From Methylophaga sp. (GTDB lineage: Bacteria > Pseudomonadota > Gammaproteobacteria > Nitrosococcales > Methylophagaceae), in assembly GCF_030651745.1 (NCBI RefSeq), contig NZ_JAUSCC010000063.1, positions 1-38,694 on the forward strand: DNA of 38,694 nucleotides. Reading direction: 5' to 3'. Under the pieces are notes generated by a model. It was not told the DNA's origin. It searched no databases and saw only the letters and a program-made list of their open reading frames with translations. The position numbers were made by a program, and so were the translations under genes. Positions 1-8,231 of this stretch are shown here, piece by piece (position 1 is the first letter of the stretch; every line of letters starts with the position of its first letter).

Positions 1-17
1 GTCCGCCATGTTTAGTG

Positions 18-30
18 GGGCAAAATGCCC
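18..30 (+). promoter_or_regulatory. Small hairpin in the fliC leader
   Basis: GGGCA (18-22) pairs with TGCCC (26-30) around an AAA loop. It lies upstream of the fliC ribosome binding site AGGAG (41-45). It could modulate flagellin mRNA stability or translation, but that is inference. The fliC promoter itself lies outside the window. Confidence 0.35.
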
Positions 31-52
31 TTAAAAGCCTAGGAGAATTCTC

Positions 53-886
53 ATGGCGGTTATTGTTAACTCGAATCTGGCATCTTTAAATGCACAGCGT
101 AATCTTGAATCATCACAAAGCAGTCTGAATCAATCACTGCAGCGTTTATCATCTGGTCTGCGTATTAATAGCGCAAAAGATGATGCCGCAGGTCTGTTCA
201 TCGCTGAACAGCTGACTCGTGATATCCGTGGTACTAACCAAGCGGTTCGTAATGCATCAGATGGTATCTCTCTCGGTCAAACTGCTGAGGGTGCATTAGG
301 TGAAATTGGTAACAACTTACAACGTATTCGTGAACTGGCCGTACAGTCAGCTAACGCCACGACTGGTAACCGTACTGGTATCCAGGCTGAGGTGGATCAG
401 TTAACTCAGGAAATCTCACGTATTATCCAGACTACTGAATTCGCTGGCAATGGCTTGTTGAGTGCTGTGAATTCACTGACTTTCCAAGTTGGTGCTAGTG
501 GTGCTGCATCGAACCAGTTGTCTATTTCGACAGTAAGTATGACAGGTATTGCCGGTTATGCTTCAGCACTGGGTGCAACTGGTACAGTTGATGTAAGTAC
601 TGCAGGTGCAGCCTCAGCCGCACTATCTAATTTAAGTACTGCGCTGGACACTGTTAACCAATCACGTGCTACTTATGGTGCCCTGCAAAATCGTTTTGAA
701 GCGGTTATTTCTAACCTGCAAAACTATGCAGAAAACTTGACAGCTGCTCGTAGCCGTATCCAAGATGCTGACTTTGCTGCTGAAACTGCTAACCTGACTC
801 GTGCACAGATCTTGCAGCAGGCTGGTGTTTCAATCCTGGCGCAGGCGAATACTCTGCCTCAGACAGCACTTTCATTACTCGGATAA
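53..886 (+). CDS. fliC: Flagellin
   Basis: Structural subunit of the flagellar filament, exported through the flagellar type III apparatus. At 277 residues it is a short flagellin. The N-terminal D0/D1 region (about 1-140) carries the conserved stretch around [14 protein letters not shown]. The C-terminal D1/D0 region (about 190-277) contains [16 protein letters not shown] and ends in the usual hydrophobic helix. The variable surface domains D2/D3 are reduced to about 50 residues (140-190), rich in Gly, Ala, Ser and Thr. AGGAG at 41-45 is well spaced from the ATG. flaG and fliD follow, as is usual for filament and cap genes. Confidence 0.97.
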   Translation: MAVIVNSNLASLNAQRNLESSQSSLNQSLQRLSSGLRINSAKDDAAGLFIAEQLTRDIRGTNQAVRNASDGISLGQTAEGALGEIGNNLQRIRELAVQSANATTGNRTGIQAEVDQLTQEISRIIQTTEFAGNGLLSAVNSLTFQVGASGAASNQLSISTVSMTGIAGYASALGATGTVDVSTAGAASAALSNLSTALDTVNQSRATYGALQNRFEAVISNLQNYAENLTAARSRIQDADFAAETANLTRAQILQQAGVSILAQANTLPQTALSLLG

Positions 887-890
887 GTTA

Positions 891-922
891 CCGGGAGGCC
901 TTCCCGGCAAATAGCCGGGAAG
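891..922 (+). terminator. Two mutually exclusive hairpins between fliC and flaG
   Basis: CTTCCCGGC (900-908) pairs perfectly with GCCGGGAAG (914-922) around an AAATA loop. CCGGGA (891-896) can instead pair with TCCCGG (902-907), so the central strand has two partners. No T-run follows, so this is more likely an mRNA 3'-end stabiliser or partial attenuator after the highly expressed flagellin than a classic terminator. Confidence 0.6.
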
Positions 923-953
923 CGCTTACCCGATATTCTTGGAGGATGAAGGA

Positions 954-1355
954 ATGACCACAAACGATTTCACAGTTAAAACTGATTCAGTGTCATTATC
1001 AACTTCTAGCAGTATTCAGCAGGGCAGTAATGTTCCTGCTGAAGTTGTTTCAGGGGTTGCCACTATGCAACGTGTTAATGTTGTTGCTCAGCCCAACGCG
1101 CTCGCCAAGCAATTGGAAGCAACGGATGAGCAATTAGCGGCGATTCAAGATCGCGTTGTCGAGCTTAATAGCTACATGCAGAGTATGAATCGTTCATTAC
1201 AATTTTCAGTGGATGATCAAAGCGGCGACACTATCATTAGAGTAATTGATTCTGAAACTGATGAAGTGATCAGGCAGATCCCTGCTGAAGAATTATTAGT
1301 GCTTCGCAGCTCTCTTGAAGAGTATCGCGGCATGTTGTTGGAAATGAGGGTTTGA
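954..1355 (+). CDS. flaG: FlaG family flagellar protein
   Basis: A FlaG-family protein of about 133 residues. The family influences filament length or flagellar assembly and is commonly encoded between fliC and fliD, as here. The N-terminal ~60 residues are low-complexity and Ser/Thr/Val-rich. The conserved C-terminal half has a helix (EQLAAIQDRVVELNSYMQ) followed by LQFSVDDQSGDTIIRVID and VIRQIPAEELLVLR, typical of FlaG. The ATG at 954 is chosen because GGAGG (941-945) lies 8 bases before it; the frame is open five codons further upstream, but a TTG start there would overlap the ribosome binding site. Confidence 0.9.
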   Translation: MTTNDFTVKTDSVSLSTSSSIQQGSNVPAEVVSGVATMQRVNVVAQPNALAKQLEATDEQLAAIQDRVVELNSYMQSMNRSLQFSVDDQSGDTIIRVIDSETDEVIRQIPAEELLVLRSSLEEYRGMLLEMRV

Positions 1356-1356
1356 T

Positions 1357-1372
1357 TGGCGTGTAATTTGCT
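1357..1372 (+). promoter_or_regulatory. Sigma-54 (-24/-12) promoter for fliD-fliS-fliT
   Basis: TGGCGTGTAATTTGCT matches the sigma-54 consensus TGGCAYRNNNNTTGCW at every fixed position but one, with the required 10-bp gap between GG (1358-1359) and GC (1370-1371). Transcription would begin near 1383, about 20 bases before the fliD ATG. FleQ- or FleR-class control of fliD is established in pseudomonads and vibrios; its use here is inferred. Confidence 0.7.
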
Positions 1373-1383
1373 TAAAATTACAC
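1361..1383 (+). repeat. Perfect inverted repeat overlapping the fliD promoter
   Basis: GTGTAATTT (1361-1369) and AAATTACAC (1375-1383) form a perfect 9-bp inverted repeat around GCTTA. It covers the -12 element and predicted start site of the fliD promoter. It could act as an operator or an intercistronic hairpin after flaG, or be coincidental. Confidence 0.5.
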
Positions 1384-1402
1384 ACTAATCGGGAGCATTA
1401 TC

Positions 1403-2770
1403 ATGGCTACAATACAAGCACCAGGCATCGGTTCAGGACTAGATGTCAATGACATTGTCACACAGCTGATGGCGATTGAACGTCGGCCAATCGATAACTT
1501 AACGACAAAAAAATCATTTGTTAATGCCCAGATCAGTGCTTATGGCTCTTTAAAAAGCAAAGTTGCTGCTTTTCAGACAGCAATGACAAATCTCAATTCG
1601 CCGCAGAAATTCCAGGTTTTTAAAGCATCAAGCGGCAACGATTCTATTATGAGTACTTCGGTATCGAGCAATGCTGTTGCCGGTAATTACAATATCGAAG
1701 TGGTTAGCCTAGCTGAACGAGATAAAATTGCCACCAAAGCCTATACCGATTCCAATACTATTGTCGGCGAAGGAACGATGAATATCAGTATTGGTGCAAA
1801 TAGTTTCGAATTGACCATCGATAGCAGCAATAACACACTTGCTGGTATACGTGACGCTATCAACAACGCAACTGATAATACAGGTGTTTCAGCGACCATT
1901 GTTACCGGTGATGATGGGGCTCGTTTGGTGCTATCTTCAAAAGAAACCGGTGTTGATAATGCATTGCGCATAAGTGTAACCGACGGCGATGGTAACAATA
2001 CCGACGAGGATGGTTTATCTGCTTTAGCGTATAACCCGGAAGGTGGCGTGCAATTTCGTGCACCAATTTCTTCTGCACAAAATGCTTTGATTAGAGTAGA
2101 TGGATTTGATGTTAGCAGTAACTCAAATACATTTACCGGAGCAATTGATGGGGTGACAATTAATGCCGCCTCAGTTGGAACAACTACATTAAGTGTTTCC
2201 CGCAACGACGAAAAAATTCTCGAATCGGTCCAGGCTTTTGCAACAGCATTTAATGCATTGCGTACTGAAATTAATAATCAGCGTAAAGGTCAGCTTGAGG
2301 CAGATAGCACTTTATTAACACTTGAGCGGCAAATATTTGATGTATTAAATGCCGGTACATCTATTGATGGATCATCATTTAGTTATCTGATTGAAGCGGG
2401 TGTATCAATCAATAAGCAAGGTGTAATGGAGGTCGATTCGGATCGTATCACTGAAATCATGAATAATGATTTTGATTCGTTTGTAAATTTATTTGCCTCT
2501 GAAAGCGGCGGTTTTGCCGCTAAATTGTCTACTCTTGCCAATGGTTGGTTAGCCACAAATGGGTTGATTGACTCCCGGGAAGAAGGTTTGAAGACTCAGG
2601 TCAAGGGGATGGATGAGCAAATTTTACGGATGGAAGATCGGATGATTTCCGTAGAGGCCAGAATTCGTGCACAATTCAGTGCATTGGATACGCTTGTGAG
2701 CAGCCTGAACAATACATCGAGCTTTTTAACGCAACAACTGGCTTCATTGAATAATAGTAGAAATAATTAA
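1403..2770 (+). CDS. fliD: Flagellar filament cap protein FliD (hook-associated protein 2)
   Basis: Caps the growing filament tip and promotes flagellin polymerisation. The protein has 455 residues, normal for the family. The N-terminal FliD_N region begins with APGIGSGLDVNDIVTQLMAIE, the family hallmark. The variable middle is rich in Asp, Asn, Thr and Gly, and the C-terminal FliD_C region (about 250-440) ends in a long coiled coil. The ATG follows a CGGGAGC ribosome binding site. It heads a fliD-fliS-fliT group; FliS and FliT are the export chaperones for flagellin and FliD respectively. Confidence 0.96.
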   Translation: MATIQAPGIGSGLDVNDIVTQLMAIERRPIDNLTTKKSFVNAQISAYGSLKSKVAAFQTAMTNLNSPQKFQVFKASSGNDSIMSTSVSSNAVAGNYNIEVVSLAERDKIATKAYTDSNTIVGEGTMNISIGANSFELTIDSSNNTLAGIRDAINNATDNTGVSATIVTGDDGARLVLSSKETGVDNALRISVTDGDGNNTDEDGLSALAYNPEGGVQFRAPISSAQNALIRVDGFDVSSNSNTFTGAIDGVTINAASVGTTTLSVSRNDEKILESVQAFATAFNALRTEINNQRKGQLEADSTLLTLERQIFDVLNAGTSIDGSSFSYLIEAGVSINKQGVMEVDSDRITEIMNNDFDSFVNLFASESGGFAAKLSTLANGWLATNGLIDSREEGLKTQVKGMDEQILRMEDRMISVEARIRAQFSALDTLVSSLNNTSSFLTQQLASLNNSRNN

Positions 2771-2788
2771 CACAGAGCTAAACTTAGG

Positions 2789-3190
2789 ATGATGCAAAAC
2801 ATGATCAATAAAAAAGCGCTGGAAGGTTATGGCCGAGGCGCGGTGGCGTCAGAGGTGAATTTCGCCTCCCCGCATCGTATTATTCAGATGTTGATGGAAG
2901 GTGCTTTATCAAAAATTGCAACCGCCAAAGGCTGTATTGCTCGTAATGATATTGCAGAAAAAAGCAGGCAGATTACTTGGGGCATGAATATTATCCAAGG
3001 CTTACGGACCAGTCTTGATGCTCAAAAGGGTGGTGAAGTTGCAGCAAATCTTGACTCACTTTATGAATATATGGGCCGACGTTTATTAGAAGCCAACGTG
3101 ACGAATGATGTTGCTATCCTCGATGAAGTCAGTAGCTTACTGATGGAAGTTAAAGCCGGTTGGGATAACATCCCTGCTGAATATCACTGA
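2789..3190 (+). CDS. fliS: Flagellin export chaperone FliS
   Basis: Binds the C-terminus of flagellin in the cytoplasm and delivers it to the export gate. The 133 residues match the family length. The conserved features are the start region ALEGYGRGAVASEVNFASPHR, the IIQMLMEGAL helix and YEYMGRRLLEANVTND in the C-terminal helices. It starts 18 bases after fliD. Further in-frame ATGs lie at 2792 and 2801, so the exact start is uncertain by a few residues. Confidence 0.94.
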   Translation: MMQNMINKKALEGYGRGAVASEVNFASPHRIIQMLMEGALSKIATAKGCIARNDIAEKSRQITWGMNIIQGLRTSLDAQKGGEVAANLDSLYEYMGRRLLEANVTNDVAILDEVSSLLMEVKAGWDNIPAEYH

Positions 3191-3196
3191 TTAACA

Positions 3197-3514
3197 ATGT
3201 CATCTCCACAAGAAAAACTTAAAACACTGAAACAGGCATCAGAGCTTACCCAAACGATGCTGGAGTTAGCCAAACAGCAAAAATGGGAAGACCTCGATCC
3301 AATAGAGAAACAGAGACAGCTTTTATTGCAGGCTGTATTTCCCCTTGCCGAGGATTTCTCAGAGATTGAGGGATTGACTACCGAGCTAGAGTCACTCATT
3401 GATATCAACAATCAACTTATTGCGCATTGCCAACAAGGGAAGCATTCCCTGCAATTACAATTGCGCGATGCCAAGTTCACTCAAAAAGCCGTAACTGCTT
3501 ATCAATCCAATTAG
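3197..3514 (+). CDS. fliT: FliT-like flagellar chaperone
   Basis: A small helical protein of 105 residues beginning 6 bases after fliS. Position and size fit FliT, the FliD-specific chaperone. The charged helix near residues 20-45 with WEDLDPIEKQRQ resembles the 'W..L..LE..R..LL' pattern seen in FliT proteins. FliT sequences diverge strongly, so the name rests mainly on context. It ends the fliD operon; an inverted repeat follows at 3520-3539. Confidence 0.7.
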   Translation: MSSPQEKLKTLKQASELTQTMLELAKQQKWEDLDPIEKQRQLLLQAVFPLAEDFSEIEGLTTELESLIDINNQLIAHCQQGKHSLQLQLRDAKFTQKAVTAYQSN

Positions 3515-3519
3515 TTAGC

Positions 3520-3539
3520 ACGTTTGCCTCGGTAAACGT
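3520..3539 (+). terminator. Hairpin after fliT
   Basis: ACGTTTGC (3520-3527) pairs with GTAAACGT (3532-3539) with one G-T pair and a CTCG loop. No T-run follows immediately; the T-stretch at 3557-3563 is 17 bases further on. Possibly a weak or Rho-assisted end of the fliDST transcript. Confidence 0.35.
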
Positions 3540-3552
3540 TCCAGAGCAGGGT

Positions 3553-3566
3553 GTCATTTTTTTGAC
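3553..3566. promoter_or_regulatory. Putative FleQ-binding box at its own promoter
   Basis: GTCATTTTTTTGAC has the GTCA-N6-TGAC architecture and 14-bp length of the FleQ box described in Pseudomonas (GTCAATAAATTGAC). It overlaps the TTGACA of the predicted fleQ promoter. The position suggests repression of fleQ by its own product, which is inference. Confidence 0.5.
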
Positions 3567-3590
3567 AACCTACTTTAAAGTGCTTAACTT
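3562..3590 (+). promoter_or_regulatory. Probable sigma-70 promoter of fleQ
   Basis: A perfect -35 hexamer TTGACA (3562-3567) is followed after 17 bases by TAACTT (3585-3590), a moderate -10. This fits the master regulator standing at the top of the hierarchy outside sigma-54 control, as in Pseudomonas. The leader to the ATG is about 55 bases. Confidence 0.5.
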
Positions 3591-3653
3591 GATTTAACAA
3601 ACCCTTACAGTTAGACCGGCGGGCTCAGAGTAGCCTTGTCTTCAGGAGCAGTT

Positions 3654-5141
3654 ATGAACGCGTGTAATATCTTGGTGATAGATATTGATCCACAACGCCG
3701 AGAAACACTTTCCACGCTTATAGCGTTTGTGAATTGCCACGCTGTGGTAGTGAAAAACATGGAAAGTTGGTTTGAGAATATTGGTGATTTAAATGATATC
3801 GCGATGGCACTGGTAGGAGATTGCGGCGGCGCTAGTCAGACCAAACAATTGCTCCGTGAACTGGTTAACCACGAGGCCAGAGTGCCGGTCTTTACCCTTG
3901 GCTATCCGCAAAATCCTGTAAGCGAGTTTCCGGGTACGATCGGTGCTCTAAGTTATCCTGTCAAATATCCTCAGTTAAATAATGCGTTACAGCAAGCAAA
4001 TGTTTATCGGAATCAGACTGATAACACGCTGGAAACCGAACCTCTGTTTCGTTCACTGGTTGGCAACAGTTTAAAGATGAAACGGGTTCAGAAAATGATT
4101 CAGCAAGTGTCAGATTCTGAAGCCAATGTGCTGATTTTAGGGGAGTCAGGAACGGGTAAGGAAGTGGTAGCGCGTAATCTGCATTATTTTTCTTCTCGAC
4201 GCGAAAAACCTTTTGTCCCGGTAAATTGTGGAGCCATTCCTGGTGAACTTCTTGAAAGCGAGTTATTCGGTCATGAAAAGGGCGCATTTACTGGAGCGAT
4301 AACGGCTCGTAAAGGGCGTTTTGAAATGGCTGAAGGTGGCACGCTGTTTCTTGATGAAATTGGCGATATGCCTCTACCGATGCAGGTTAAATTGTTAAGG
4401 GTACTGCAAGAAAGAACCTTTGAACGTGTGGGTAGCAATAAAACACAAAAAGCTAATGTCAGGGTCATTGCGGCTACTCACCGAAATTTAGAAACCCACA
4501 TCGATGATGGTCGTTTCCGGGAAGATCTGTTTTATCGTCTGAATGTTTTTCCTATTGAAATGCCCGCATTACGTGATCGTCCCGAGGATATTCCATTACT
4601 GATCCATGAGCTGACACAGCGTATTGAACATGAAAATCGTGGGGCTGTGCGATTTACTCCGGCCGCTATTGCTTCTTTATGTCGATATAGTTGGCCTGGC
4701 AATGTTCGCGAACTGGCGAATGTCGTCGAGCGCTTAGTTATTTTATATCCGTATGGCACGGTGGACTTTGATGATCTACCGGAAAAATATCAGATTGAAG
4801 GGGAGCCTCTGGCGGAGATTATCACTGATGCTATTTCTGCGCGTCCTGAAACAGCAAACGTATTAAAAGTAACCGCTAAGGCAGGATTTTCCGAGGCTGC
4901 ACATCAGATCAATGGTTACCACCCTGTAGATGAAAGTTTGACGAAGCTGGATACCCTTCCCGAAAATGGACTTGATTTACGGGAGCACTTGGCGAATCTG
5001 GAATATTTACTGATTAAACAGGCTTTGGATGAGGCGGCCGGGGTGGTCGCACATGCTGCCAGCCGTTTAAAAATGCGCCGTACAACGCTGGTTGAGAAAA
5101 TGCGAAAATACGGTATTCAGCGCGATATTGAAACAAGCTAA
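3654..5141 (+). CDS. fleQ: Flagellar master regulator FleQ/FlrA (sigma-54 activator)
   Basis: A bacterial enhancer-binding protein of 495 residues that switches on class II flagellar genes with sigma-54. Residues 1-120 form an atypical receiver-like FleQ domain. The AAA+ domain carries Walker A GESGTGKE (163-170), the sigma-54 contact loop GAFTGA (210-215) and Walker B LFLDEIGD (231-238). The C-terminal HTH has [23 protein letters not shown] (131-134) matches the motif through which Pseudomonas FleQ binds cyclic di-GMP. The ATG at 3654 is preceded by CAGGAGC; an earlier in-frame TTG at 3636 lacks a suitable site. fleSR follows. Confidence 0.95.
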   Translation: MNACNILVIDIDPQRRETLSTLIAFVNCHAVVVKNMESWFENIGDLNDIAMALVGDCGGASQTKQLLRELVNHEARVPVFTLGYPQNPVSEFPGTIGALSYPVKYPQLNNALQQANVYRNQTDNTLETEPLFRSLVGNSLKMKRVQKMIQQVSDSEANVLILGESGTGKEVVARNLHYFSSRREKPFVPVNCGAIPGELLESELFGHEKGAFTGAITARKGRFEMAEGGTLFLDEIGDMPLPMQVKLLRVLQERTFERVGSNKTQKANVRVIAATHRNLETHIDDGRFREDLFYRLNVFPIEMPALRDRPEDIPLLIHELTQRIEHENRGAVRFTPAAIASLCRYSWPGNVRELANVVERLVILYPYGTVDFDDLPEKYQIEGEPLAEIITDAISARPETANVLKVTAKAGFSEAAHQINGYHPVDESLTKLDTLPENGLDLREHLANLEYLLIKQALDEAAGVVAHAASRLKMRRTTLVEKMRKYGIQRDIETS

Positions 5142-5215
5142 GCAAAGCGCCTGAAATTTGACTCGGAAATTAAATTATTTAATTTAACCTGTTGATTTTT
5201 AATAAATAAAAAACA

Positions 5216-5231
5216 GGGCATACATTTTGCT
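5216..5231 (+). promoter_or_regulatory. Sigma-54 promoter of fleSR
   Basis: GGGCATACATTTTGCT matches the -24/-12 consensus except for its first base, with GG and GC 10 bp apart. Transcription would start near 5242, 26 bases before the fleS ATG. FleQ-dependent sigma-54 transcription of fleSR is established in Pseudomonas. Confidence 0.8.
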
Positions 5232-5267
5232 AAACCACTATTGAAACCCTTTAGTGGAGCAAACTAG

Positions 5268-6443
5268 ATGAATCTGCAATGGCCTGAATCCTCTCCGGCG
5301 AGTGAAAGCCCCTTATCGTTAAAAACCATTCAGCGCGCAGCTGCGTTTGTTGAAAATCGTCCAGTATGGACGCCACCTGTTACCCAGCCCAAAACATCGA
5401 CTTCAGAAAGTCGCATTGCTGATCGTCTTAGCAGTTTACTGGCAGTCATCCCAGGTGGTGTAGTGGTAATCGATGGTTCTGGTTTAGTTCAAGATTGTAA
5501 TCAGGTGGCTATTAATCTGTTGGGTGAGCCATTAACTGGACAACGCTGGATTGATGTCATCAAGCGTGCATTTAAACCCCGTGAAGATGATGGTCATGAT
5601 GTTTCACTGGCTGACGGACGTCTGGTCCATATTTCTACCAGCCCGCTGGATAAAGAACCAGGCCAGATTATCCTGCTTCAGGAAGTCACCGAAACCCGTC
5701 AACTACAACGTAAAGTTGCTCATTTGCAGCGATTATCGGCAATGGGGGAAATGGCAGCTCGTCTTGCCCATCAAATTCGTACACCGCTATCTTCTGCCAC
5801 CTTATATCTGGCACCGCTACTCAAACCTGAAACCGAACAGGCAACTCAACTAAAGTTTGCGCGCCGCTTACATGACAGTCTGAGTCATATGGAACAATTG
5901 GTTCGTAATATGTTGGCTTTTTCCCGCGGTGACATGAACAGTACGGCACCCGTCAATGTAAGCGAGTTATTAGATGAGCTGGTACAACAGTTTATTGCTC
6001 AACCCGAAAGCGAACCGCTCAATGTTCAAGTCATTAATCAGGTAAATGATGGTTATGTCTATGGCAGCCAGCCGGCGTTAGTCAGTGCGTTGAATAACTT
6101 ACTTAACAATGCCCGCCAGGCCTGTGGTGAGTCAGGAAAAATAACGATACACGCTGATTATGCCGAAGAAGAACAGCAGCAATTTATCGAAATCAGTATC
6201 GAAGATAATGGTGACGGTATTGCAGAGGCAGACTACGACAAGATCCTGCAACCTTTCTATACCACACGTTCAGCCGGAACCGGTCTTGGTTTAGCGGTTG
6301 TGCAATCTGTTGCCCGTGCACACAAAGGTATGTTGTGGCTGGATAGTGAACAAGGTGTGGGCAGTACCTTTTGTCTGCGGTTACCGGTTTATCGCCCAAT
6401 GAATATGGCTCAGGAATCAATGCAATCAGGAGTGAAGTCATGA
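5268..6443 (+). CDS. fleS: Flagellar sensor histidine kinase FleS/FlrB
   Basis: A cytoplasmic kinase of 391 residues with no membrane segments that phosphorylates FleR. A PAS domain spans about 50-140. The HisKA H-box MAARLAHQIRTPLSS holds the phosphorylated His168. The ATPase domain has its N-box near 274-285 (ALNNLLNNARQA), DNGDG (313-317) and GTGLGL (337-342). The ATG follows TAGTGGAGC. Its stop codon overlaps the fleR start as ATGA, implying translational coupling. The PAS domain could sense an intracellular cue; none is identifiable. Confidence 0.94.
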   Translation: MNLQWPESSPASESPLSLKTIQRAAAFVENRPVWTPPVTQPKTSTSESRIADRLSSLLAVIPGGVVVIDGSGLVQDCNQVAINLLGEPLTGQRWIDVIKRAFKPREDDGHDVSLADGRLVHISTSPLDKEPGQIILLQEVTETRQLQRKVAHLQRLSAMGEMAARLAHQIRTPLSSATLYLAPLLKPETEQATQLKFARRLHDSLSHMEQLVRNMLAFSRGDMNSTAPVNVSELLDELVQQFIAQPESEPLNVQVINQVNDGYVYGSQPALVSALNNLLNNARQACGESGKITIHADYAEEEQQQFIEISIEDNGDGIAEADYDKILQPFYTTRSAGTGLGLAVVQSVARAHKGMLWLDSEQGVGSTFCLRLPVYRPMNMAQESMQSGVKS

Positions 6444-7825
6444 CACAGTCAATGATTATGGTGGTGGAAGATGATGCAAATTTACGCATTGCCTTATGTG
6501 ACACACTTGAACTGGCGGGTTATCAAGTTACTGCAACCGATCATGGGCAGAAAGCCTTGGACAAACTGGCAAATGAACCGATTGGATTATTGTTGAGTGA
6601 TTTGCAAATGCAACCGATGGATGGGCATACCTTATTGAAAAAAGCCCGTGCCATGTTGCCTTCTTTGCCAGTGGTGATGATGACAGCATACGGTTCCGTG
6701 CAAAGTGCTGTGGAAGCAATGCATGAAGGCGCTTGCGACTATCTTATGAAGCCATTTGAAGCTGATGATTTGCTGCAGCGAGTACAACGTTATGTGCGTA
6801 CGCTGCCAGCCAGCGATGATATGGTGGCAGTTGCCAAATCATCAGTCGATTTGCAGTCATTGGCAAGACGTGTCGCCGAGACCGATGCCACCGTTTTAAT
6901 CAATGGTGAAAGTGGTACCGGTAAAGAAGTTCTGGCGCGTTTCATTCACCGTCATTCATCTCGCAAAGATGGCCCCTTTGTGGCCATTAACTGTGCCGCC
7001 ATTCCGGAATCGATGCTTGAAGCAACATTATTCGGTTATGAAAAAGGTGCATTTACCGGTGCTGCACAGGCCTATGCCGGTAAATTTGAACAGGCCAATC
7101 AAGGCACAATTTTGCTCGATGAAATTACCGAAATGGATATTTCATTGCAGGCTAAATTACTGCGGGTATTACAGGAGCGTGAAGTCGAACGCTTGGGTGG
7201 ACGTAAAACCTTAGCGCTGGATGTTCGTGTATTGGCAACAACCAATCGCACCTTAAGGGAAGAAGTCAAAGCCGGTCGGTTCCGCGAGGATTTATTCTAC
7301 CGTTTAAACGTTTTCCCACTGCAGCTGTTGCCATTGCGAGATAGATCAGAAGATATTGTGCCGTTGGCACAACAGCTATTGGAACGTCATTGTCAGCATA
7401 GCGGCAGAGTTGCTCCGCACTTTGATCATGAAGCCCAGATTAAGTTGGCCCAGCATAGCTGGCGGGGCAATGTCCGTGAATTAGATAACGTGATTCAACG
7501 TGCACTGATTTTACAGAGTGGATCACTTATCAAGGCTGACGATTTGGCTTATGAAGTGATGGGGGGCACACAACAAATGGATGATGTCGTAAAACCGGCA
7601 CCGATAATGCCAATTAATGAGCCGGAAACCTTGAAAGACAACACTGATGACTTACGCAGCCATGAACAGCGTCATATTCTCGACATATTGGCGAAACATC
7701 GTGGTAGTCGACGTGAGACAGCAAAAGAATTAGGCATCAGTGAACGTACGTTACGCTACAAGATTTCTCGCTTTCGTGAACAAGGCGTTGCTATTCCCGG
7801 AAAATTTGGCAAGAAGTCTGCATAA
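6440..7825 (+). CDS. fleR: Flagellar response regulator FleR/FlrC (sigma-54 activator)
   Basis: Activates later flagellar operons with sigma-54 after phosphorylation by FleS. From the ATG at 6440 it has 461 residues. The receiver domain carries Asp54 in LLSDLQM and Lys104 in YLMKPF. The AAA+ domain has Walker A GESGTGKE (156-163) and GAFTGA (203-208). The C-terminal Fis-type HTH includes ETAKELGISERTLRYKI. AGGAG (6428-6432) and the ATGA overlap with fleS support this start over an in-frame codon 69 bases upstream, which would lie inside fleS. Confidence 0.95.
   Translation: MTQSMIMVVEDDANLRIALCDTLELAGYQVTATDHGQKALDKLANEPIGLLLSDLQMQPMDGHTLLKKARAMLPSLPVVMMTAYGSVQSAVEAMHEGACDYLMKPFEADDLLQRVQRYVRTLPASDDMVAVAKSSVDLQSLARRVAETDATVLINGESGTGKEVLARFIHRHSSRKDGPFVAINCAAIPESMLEATLFGYEKGAFTGAAQAYAGKFEQANQGTILLDEITEMDISLQAKLLRVLQEREVERLGGRKTLALDVRVLATTNRTLREEVKAGRFREDLFYRLNVFPLQLLPLRDRSEDIVPLAQQLLERHCQHSGRVAPHFDHEAQIKLAQHSWRGNVRELDNVIQRALILQSGSLIKADDLAYEVMGGTQQMDDVVKPAPIMPINEPETLKDNTDDLRSHEQRHILDILAKHRGSRRETAKELGISERTLRYKISRFREQGVAIPGKFGKKSA
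7807..7822 (+). promoter_or_regulatory. Probable sigma-54 promoter of fliEFGHIJ, inside the fleR 3' end
   Basis: TGGCAAGAAGTCTGCA has the GG and GC doublets 10 bp apart and differs from the consensus at two positions. It ends immediately before the fleR stop codon. Transcription would begin near 7834, about 36 bases before the fliE ATG. Sigma-54 control of the fliE operon is known in pseudomonads and vibrios. Confidence 0.6.
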
Positions 7826-7869
7826 GCTATTTAAGTTCAACATAAGTATTACAAAGCGAGAACATACCC

Positions 7870-8202
7870 ATGATAAAAGCCATTGATCCGAACCAGTTGC
7901 TAACCCAAATGCGGGCCATGCAAACGCAGGCTAACCAAGCTGCGCCGATGCCGGCAGAGCAAAATTTGTCCAGTGGCCGGGTCGATTTTGCCAATCTGAT
8001 GAAAAATGCAGTGGATCAGGTAAATCAAACGCAACAAACGTCAAACCAGTTAAAAACCTCGTTTGAGTTAGGTGACCCAAGCGTTAATTTGACTGATGTG
8101 ATGATTGCTTCGCAAAAAGCCAGCGTAGCTTTTGATGCTACGGTTCAGGTACGTAATAAGCTGATCGAGGCTTATCAAGAAGTCATGAGAATGTCGATTT
8201 AA
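7870..8202 (+). CDS. fliE: Flagellar hook-basal body protein FliE
   Basis: An adaptor between the MS ring and the proximal rod, exported early by the flagellar apparatus. The 110 residues match the family length. The C-terminal half is conserved, with DPSVNLTDVMIASQKASVAF and VQVRNKLIEAYQEVMRMSI, the FliE signature. It heads the fliEFGHIJ operon in the usual order and is followed 29 bases later by fliF. Confidence 0.95.
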   Translation: MIKAIDPNQLLTQMRAMQTQANQAAPMPAEQNLSSGRVDFANLMKNAVDQVNQTQQTSNQLKTSFELGDPSVNLTDVMIASQKASVAFDATVQVRNKLIEAYQEVMRMSI

Positions 8203-8231
8203 TGGCGTTGGTTTAACTGAAGAGCTGAAAT

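Noticed and set aside
909..936. Possible sigma-28 promoter before flaG (CCCGATAT near 929-936)
   Set aside because: The -35 match is poor and overlaps the 900-922 hairpin; not strong enough to list.
1741..2205. Long open frame (154 codons) antisense to fliD
   Set aside because: fliD is complete and conserved across the stretch. The antisense protein has low-complexity Ser/Val/Leu composition and no recognisable domain.
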